Part shown: positions 4,333 through 6,929 of the stretch, piece by piece
Layout: each line of letters begins with the position of its first letter
Position numbering within the stretch: position 1 is the first letter of the stretch
DNA from: Planctomycetes bacterium SM23_32
Lineage (GTDB): Bacteria > Planctomycetota > Brocadiia > SM23-32
Assembly (NCBI GenBank): GCA_001303885.1
Contig: LJUE01000219.1
Span: 1-6,929, forward strand
Reading direction: 5' to 3'
Length of the DNA stretch: 6,929 nt
Program-made: the position numbers and the translations under genes
The notes under the pieces: generated by a model
What the model was told of the DNA's origin: nothing
Seen by the model: the letters and a program-made list of their open reading frames with translations, nothing else
The model's database searches: none

Positions 4333-5995
4333 GGGGCAGGTAGTCCAGGTAGCCCTCGAGGCGCTCACTCGCCGTGGCCGTCGTGATGGCTTCGTCGCGG
4401 CGCCGCTCCTCACTGAGGGCCCGCGTCGCCGCCCCGGCCAGCGCCGGATCGCTAATCGAGCTCACGAACGCCGCCGTGTCCACGGCCTCCTGCCGCCGGG
4501 CGCGCACGAGCAGGGCCTCCAGCAACTCCTTCTCAGGGCCGTCGGCCAGCTCCTGCGTGGCCAGCCGGACGGCCGCCTCCGGCGCCAGTTCGCCGTGGTG
4601 CAGCAGCAGCCCCAGCAGCTCGCGCGGCAGAGCGCCCTCGGCCGACAGGGCCCGGCCCGGCCCCTGCTCGGCAGTCCGCCTGGCCCTGGGCGTCGGGGAG
4701 TGCCGCTCCACGTAGTCCCACGCACTGCTCTCGCGGATGCCAAGCTCCTGCGCCAGCCACCGCACTATCATGTCGCGCCGCGCCGCATCGCCCACCACCA
4801 GGGCCAGTTCGGCCACGTCGCGCAGCGCCGCCATCTTGCCCTCGATCGTGTCCGTGTCGTGCCGGTCCCGCGCCACCGAGAGCCTGAACGCGAAGAACCC
4901 CTGGCTCTCGGCCAGTCGCCCGCGGAACGCCTCGCCGCCGTGCTCCAGCAGGTAGTCGCACGGGTCCTGCCCGGCGGCCGGCAGGCTCGCCACGCGGACC
5001 TCGACGTCCTCTTTGAGCAGCACTTCCACGCTCCGCGTGGCCGATCTCACGCCGGCCTCGTCGGCGTCGAAGACCAGGACCACCTGCTCGCACAGGCGCC
5101 TCAGCGCGCGCGCGTGCTCGTCGGTCAGGGCAGTGCCCAGCACGGCCACCGTCTCGGGAACCCCGCACTGGTGCGCCATGATCACGTCCGTGTAGCCTTC
5201 CAGCACGACGGCCGTCTTGCCCGATCGGATGGCCGCCTTCGCCTGGGACAGGCCGAAGAAACAGCGCCCCTTGCTGAATAGCGGCGTCTCCGGGCTGTTC
5301 AGGTACTTGGGCTCGTCGCCGTCCTTCAGGGCCCGGGCGCCGAATGCGATCGTGCGTCCCGCGGCGTCGGCTATCGGGAAGATCAGGCGGTCGCGGAACC
5401 TGTCGTAATGGCCGGGCGCGCCCTCGCGGGCCAGGGCGAGTCCCGCCGCCACCAGCAGTTCGGCCTCGTAGCCGCGTCCCAGGGCGCACTTCAGGAGGTG
5501 GTCCCATCCCTCCGGCGCGTACCCGAGCCGCCACGTCGCCACGGACTCGGCGCTGATGCGGCGTCCCTGCAGGAACGCGCGCGCCTTGTCGGCTCCTCTC
5601 GCCTTCTCGAGGCACTTCTGGTAGAAGCTGGCGGCCAGCTCGCTGATCTCGCGCAGCTTCGTCAGTTCGTCCCTGGACGGGCCGCCCTGTGCCTCGTAGT
5701 TGCTCAGGTCAACGCCGGCCTCGGCGGCCAGTCGGCGCAGGGCCTCGCCGAAGCTCAGCCCCTCCATCTTCTCCAGGAACGTGAAAACGTTCCCCCCCTC
5801 CTTACAGCCGAAGCAGTAGTAGAGGCCGTTCTCGGGGTCGATGGAGAAGGAGGCCGTCTTCTCCTTGTGGAACGGGCAGAGCGCCCAGTAGTTCTTGCCC
5901 TTCTTCTTCAGGTCGCAGTGCCTGGAGGCCAGCCGCACGAAATCCACACCGCGAACGATCTGCTGGATTATGTGTTCAGGTACGCGACCCGCCAA
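4325..5995 (-). CDS. dnaG: DNA primase
   Basis: A 556-residue bacterial primase that synthesises RNA primers at the replication fork together with DnaB helicase. The N-terminal zinc domain (1-100) has the CHC2 site Cys40, His43, Cys61, Cys64 within CPFHKEKTASFS and YYCFGCKEGGNVFTFL. The RNA polymerase core follows, with FRDRLIFPI (200-208). The TOPRIM motifs are EGYTDVI (266-272, catalytic Glu266), LGTALT (286-291) and VFDADEAG (308-315, metal-binding Asp310 and Asp312), then DPCDYL. The C-terminal third (about 375-556) is helical, as expected for the helicase-binding region, and ends rather early at DYLPRR. The TTG start at 5995 is favoured: family N-termini read M-A-G-R-[IV]-P and GAGGA lies 6 nt upstream; a GTG at 6043 would add 16 odd residues. 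It is the first gene of a dnaG-rpoD unit under the promoter at 6075-6103. The 3' end may be frameshifted. Confidence 0.96.
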   Translation of the reverse strand: MAGRVPEHIIQQIVRGVDFVRLASRHCDLKKKGKNYWALCPFHKEKTASFSIDPENGLYYCFGCKEGGNVFTFLEKMEGLSFGEALRRLAAEAGVDLSNYEAQGGPSRDELTKLREISELAASFYQKCLEKARGADKARAFLQGRRISAESVATWRLGYAPEGWDHLLKCALGRGYEAELLVAAGLALAREGAPGHYDRFRDRLIFPIADAAGRTIAFGARALKDGDEPKYLNSPETPLFSKGRCFFGLSQAKAAIRSGKTAVVLEGYTDVIMAHQCGVPETVAVLGTALTDEHARALRRLCEQVVLVFDADEAGVRSATRSVEVLLKEDVEVRVASLPAAGQDPCDYLLEHGGEAFRGRLAESQGFFAFRLSVARDRHDTDTIEGKMAALRDVAELALVVGDAARRDMIVRWLAQELGIRESSAWDYVERHSPTPRARRTAEQGPGRALSAEGALPRELLGLLLHHGELAPEAAVRLATQELADGPEKELLEALLVRARRQEAVDTAAFVSSISDPALAGAATRALSEERRRDEAITTATASERLEGYLDYLPRR

Positions 5996-6001
5996 CGAAC
6001 T

Positions 6002-6006
6002 TCCTC
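6002..6006 (-). promoter_or_regulatory. Ribosome binding site deciding the dnaG TTG start
   Basis: GAGGA on the - strand with a 6-nt gap to TTG at 5995. There is no ATG or GTG at the family's usual start, and the first in-frame internal Met would remove the zinc domain, so this site is the best evidence for a TTG start. Confidence 0.75.
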
Positions 6007-6074
6007 GGAGGTGAGACTGACCGGGACCGCCGCCAAAAGGCACACCATCCCCATTATCCGCCCGCTATCCCTCT

Positions 6075-6103
6075 AATATACACCAGATCTCCCCCGCTGG
6101 CAA
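6075..6103 (-). promoter_or_regulatory. Sigma-70 promoter of dnaG-rpoD
   Basis: On the - strand TTGCCA (6103-6098, 5/6 match to TTGACA) is followed after exactly 17 bases by TATATT (6080-6075, 5/6 match to TATAAT). Transcription would begin near 6068, leaving a leader of about 72 nt before the dnaG TTG. The region is locally rich in A+T in an otherwise GC-rich window. Since its product includes RpoD, the sigma factor probably feeds back on its own promoter. Confidence 0.75.
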
Positions 6104-6131
6104 CCGGCTTTTGCGCCCAATCTGCGTCCCG

Positions 6132-6929
6132 TCACCCTCCCGCGCGCCGGGCCGCCGCCAGCCCCCCTCCTCTCCCCCCCGCGTGCACTTTGCGGTCCAG
6201 CACCGCCCGGATCGCCGCTCGCAGGCCCGCGGCGTCGCCCGCCCTCAGCAGCCCGGCCAGGGCGACGCCCTCCTTGGCGAACAGGCAGGGCAGGAGCTCA
6301 CCCGCGGCCGTCACCCGCAGCTTGGAGCACCGCCCGCACGGCGGCGACGTGGCGCTGGCGATGAAGCCCACCGTGGCGCCGGCTCCCGGAACGGCGTAGA
6401 CGGCCTCTACGGACAGGCGATCACCGGGCATGGGAACCAGGGGCCCGAACGTCCGCTCCAGGCGGCCCCGGGCCTCCTCACAGGTCAAAATCGGCCCCCC
6501 CAGCGGTGCGCCGCGGGTCGGATACCGCTCGATGAACCTCACCCGCACCGCCCGGGACGCGCCGAACCGCACGAAGTCCTCCAGTTCGTCCTCGTTGACG
6601 CCGCGCAGCAGGACCGTGTTGACCTTCACCACGTCGAACGTGCGCAGGGCTTCCGCGATGCCGTCCATGACGCGCCCGTGCACGTCGGCCCCGGCGATGC
6701 GGCGGAACCGCTCGGGCCGGAGCGTGTCGAGGCTCACGTTCGCGCGATCCAGTCCCGCCCCCTTGAGTTCCCGGGCACGGTCCGCCAGCAGGACGCCGTT
6801 GGTGGTGACGGCCACCTCTGCGACGCCCGGCACGCAGGCGACGGCCGCCACGATGTCGGCCAGGTCGGCGCGTTCGAGCGGCTCGCCGCCGGTGATGCGC
6901 ACCTTGCGGGCGCCCTCGGCCGCAGCGCA
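6132..6929 (-). CDS. moaA: GTP 3',8-cyclase MoaA, partial (N-terminus beyond the window)
   Basis: The visible 265 residues are the C-terminal part of MoaA, the radical-SAM enzyme that with MoaC converts GTP to cyclic pyranopterin monophosphate in molybdenum-cofactor synthesis. The N-terminal Cx3Cx2C cluster lies outside the window. Present are the SAM-binding TGGEPL (13-18 of the visible part), VTTNGVLL, NVSLDTL, VKVNTVLLRGVNEDEL, RFIERYP, and the second 4Fe-4S cluster as C-x2-C-x13-C in PPCGRCSKLRVTAAGELLPCLF. The C-terminal Gly-Gly, needed for activity in the family, is kept (RRAGG). Unusual points are SK in place of the common NR after the second cluster cysteine, changing one GTP-phosphate arginine to lysine; FIERYP in place of FIELMP; and a Gly/Ala/Arg-rich tail. 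The gene ends 136 bp before dnaG on the same strand. No clear terminator separates them. Confidence 0.93.
   Translation of the reverse strand, partial: CAAAEGARKVRITGGEPLERADLADIVAAVACVPGVAEVAVTTNGVLLADRARELKGAGLDRANVSLDTLRPERFRRIAGADVHGRVMDGIAEALRTFDVVKVNTVLLRGVNEDELEDFVRFGASRAVRVRFIERYPTRGAPLGGPILTCEEARGRLERTFGPLVPMPGDRLSVEAVYAVPGAGATVGFIASATSPPCGRCSKLRVTAAGELLPCLFAKEGVALAGLLRAGDAAGLRAAIRAVLDRKVHAGGRGGGLAAARRAGG

Noticed and set aside
2004..4343. A 779-codon open frame on the + strand
   Set aside because: It lies antisense to rpoD and the zinc-ribbon gene. Its Leu/Val/Ala-rich, motif-free translation is what the complementary strand of a GC-rich gene gives.
5408..6076. A 222-codon + strand frame and other long frames opposite dnaG
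   Set aside because: They are antisense shadows of the clearly identified primase, with no recognisable domain.
6104..6131. Terminator after moaA
   Set aside because: Only short imperfect pairings are visible and there is no stem followed by T residues.

Overview
This window is a GC-rich (roughly two-thirds G+C by eye) bacterial chromosomal segment made mostly of conserved housekeeping genes. Two genes lie on the + strand at the left: a Thi4-type thiazole synthase and a YggS/PLPBP-family PLP-homeostasis protein. Four lie on the - strand: a C4-type zinc-ribbon coiled-coil protein, the primary sigma factor RpoD, the primase DnaG, and MoaA, which is cut by the right edge. The two groups converge at about 1590-1611. 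There is no transposase, CRISPR array, tRNA or rRNA gene.

The organism is most likely an anaerobic or microaerophilic lineage. The Thi4 has the histidine (sulfide-using, catalytic) active site known from anaerobic archaea and bacteria, and the sigma factor is a full group 1 protein with region 1.1 and an acidic run. A planctomycete or related PVC-type genome would fit, but this is an inference from general resemblance and I hold it weakly.

Left part (1-1590): a GC-rich leader that can form a long-range stem precedes thi4 (82-834). A 19-codon ORF with a good Shine-Dalgarno lies in the 87-bp gap before yggS (922-1590). The two genes deal with the cofactors thiamin and PLP and are probably cotranscribed.

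Middle part (1611-5995, - strand): a near-consensus promoter at 6075-6103 drives dnaG (TTG start at 5995) and then rpoD (4238-2556). This is the dnaG-rpoD core of the classical macromolecular-synthesis operon without rpsU. A strong intrinsic terminator at 2388-2418 ends the unit. The zinc-ribbon gene begins only 36 nt beyond the terminator's T-tract.

The least ordinary signals are in the gaps. First, the rpoD 3' end contains a TTGACA-N17-TAGACT promoter-like element that, with the terminator, would define an RNA of about 160 nt or an attenuated leader for the zinc-ribbon gene. Second, immediately after dnaG's stop a coding-like stretch in the +1 frame continues to 4258, entered at a CCCC run. 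This suggests a frameshift, programmed or artefactual. Third, the sigma factor carries all seven of its cysteines in the non-conserved region. I found no new multi-gene system; the window is mainly an ordinary core region with a few unexplained regulatory features.

Right part (6132-6929): the C-terminal three-quarters or so of moaA (molybdenum cofactor biosynthesis).
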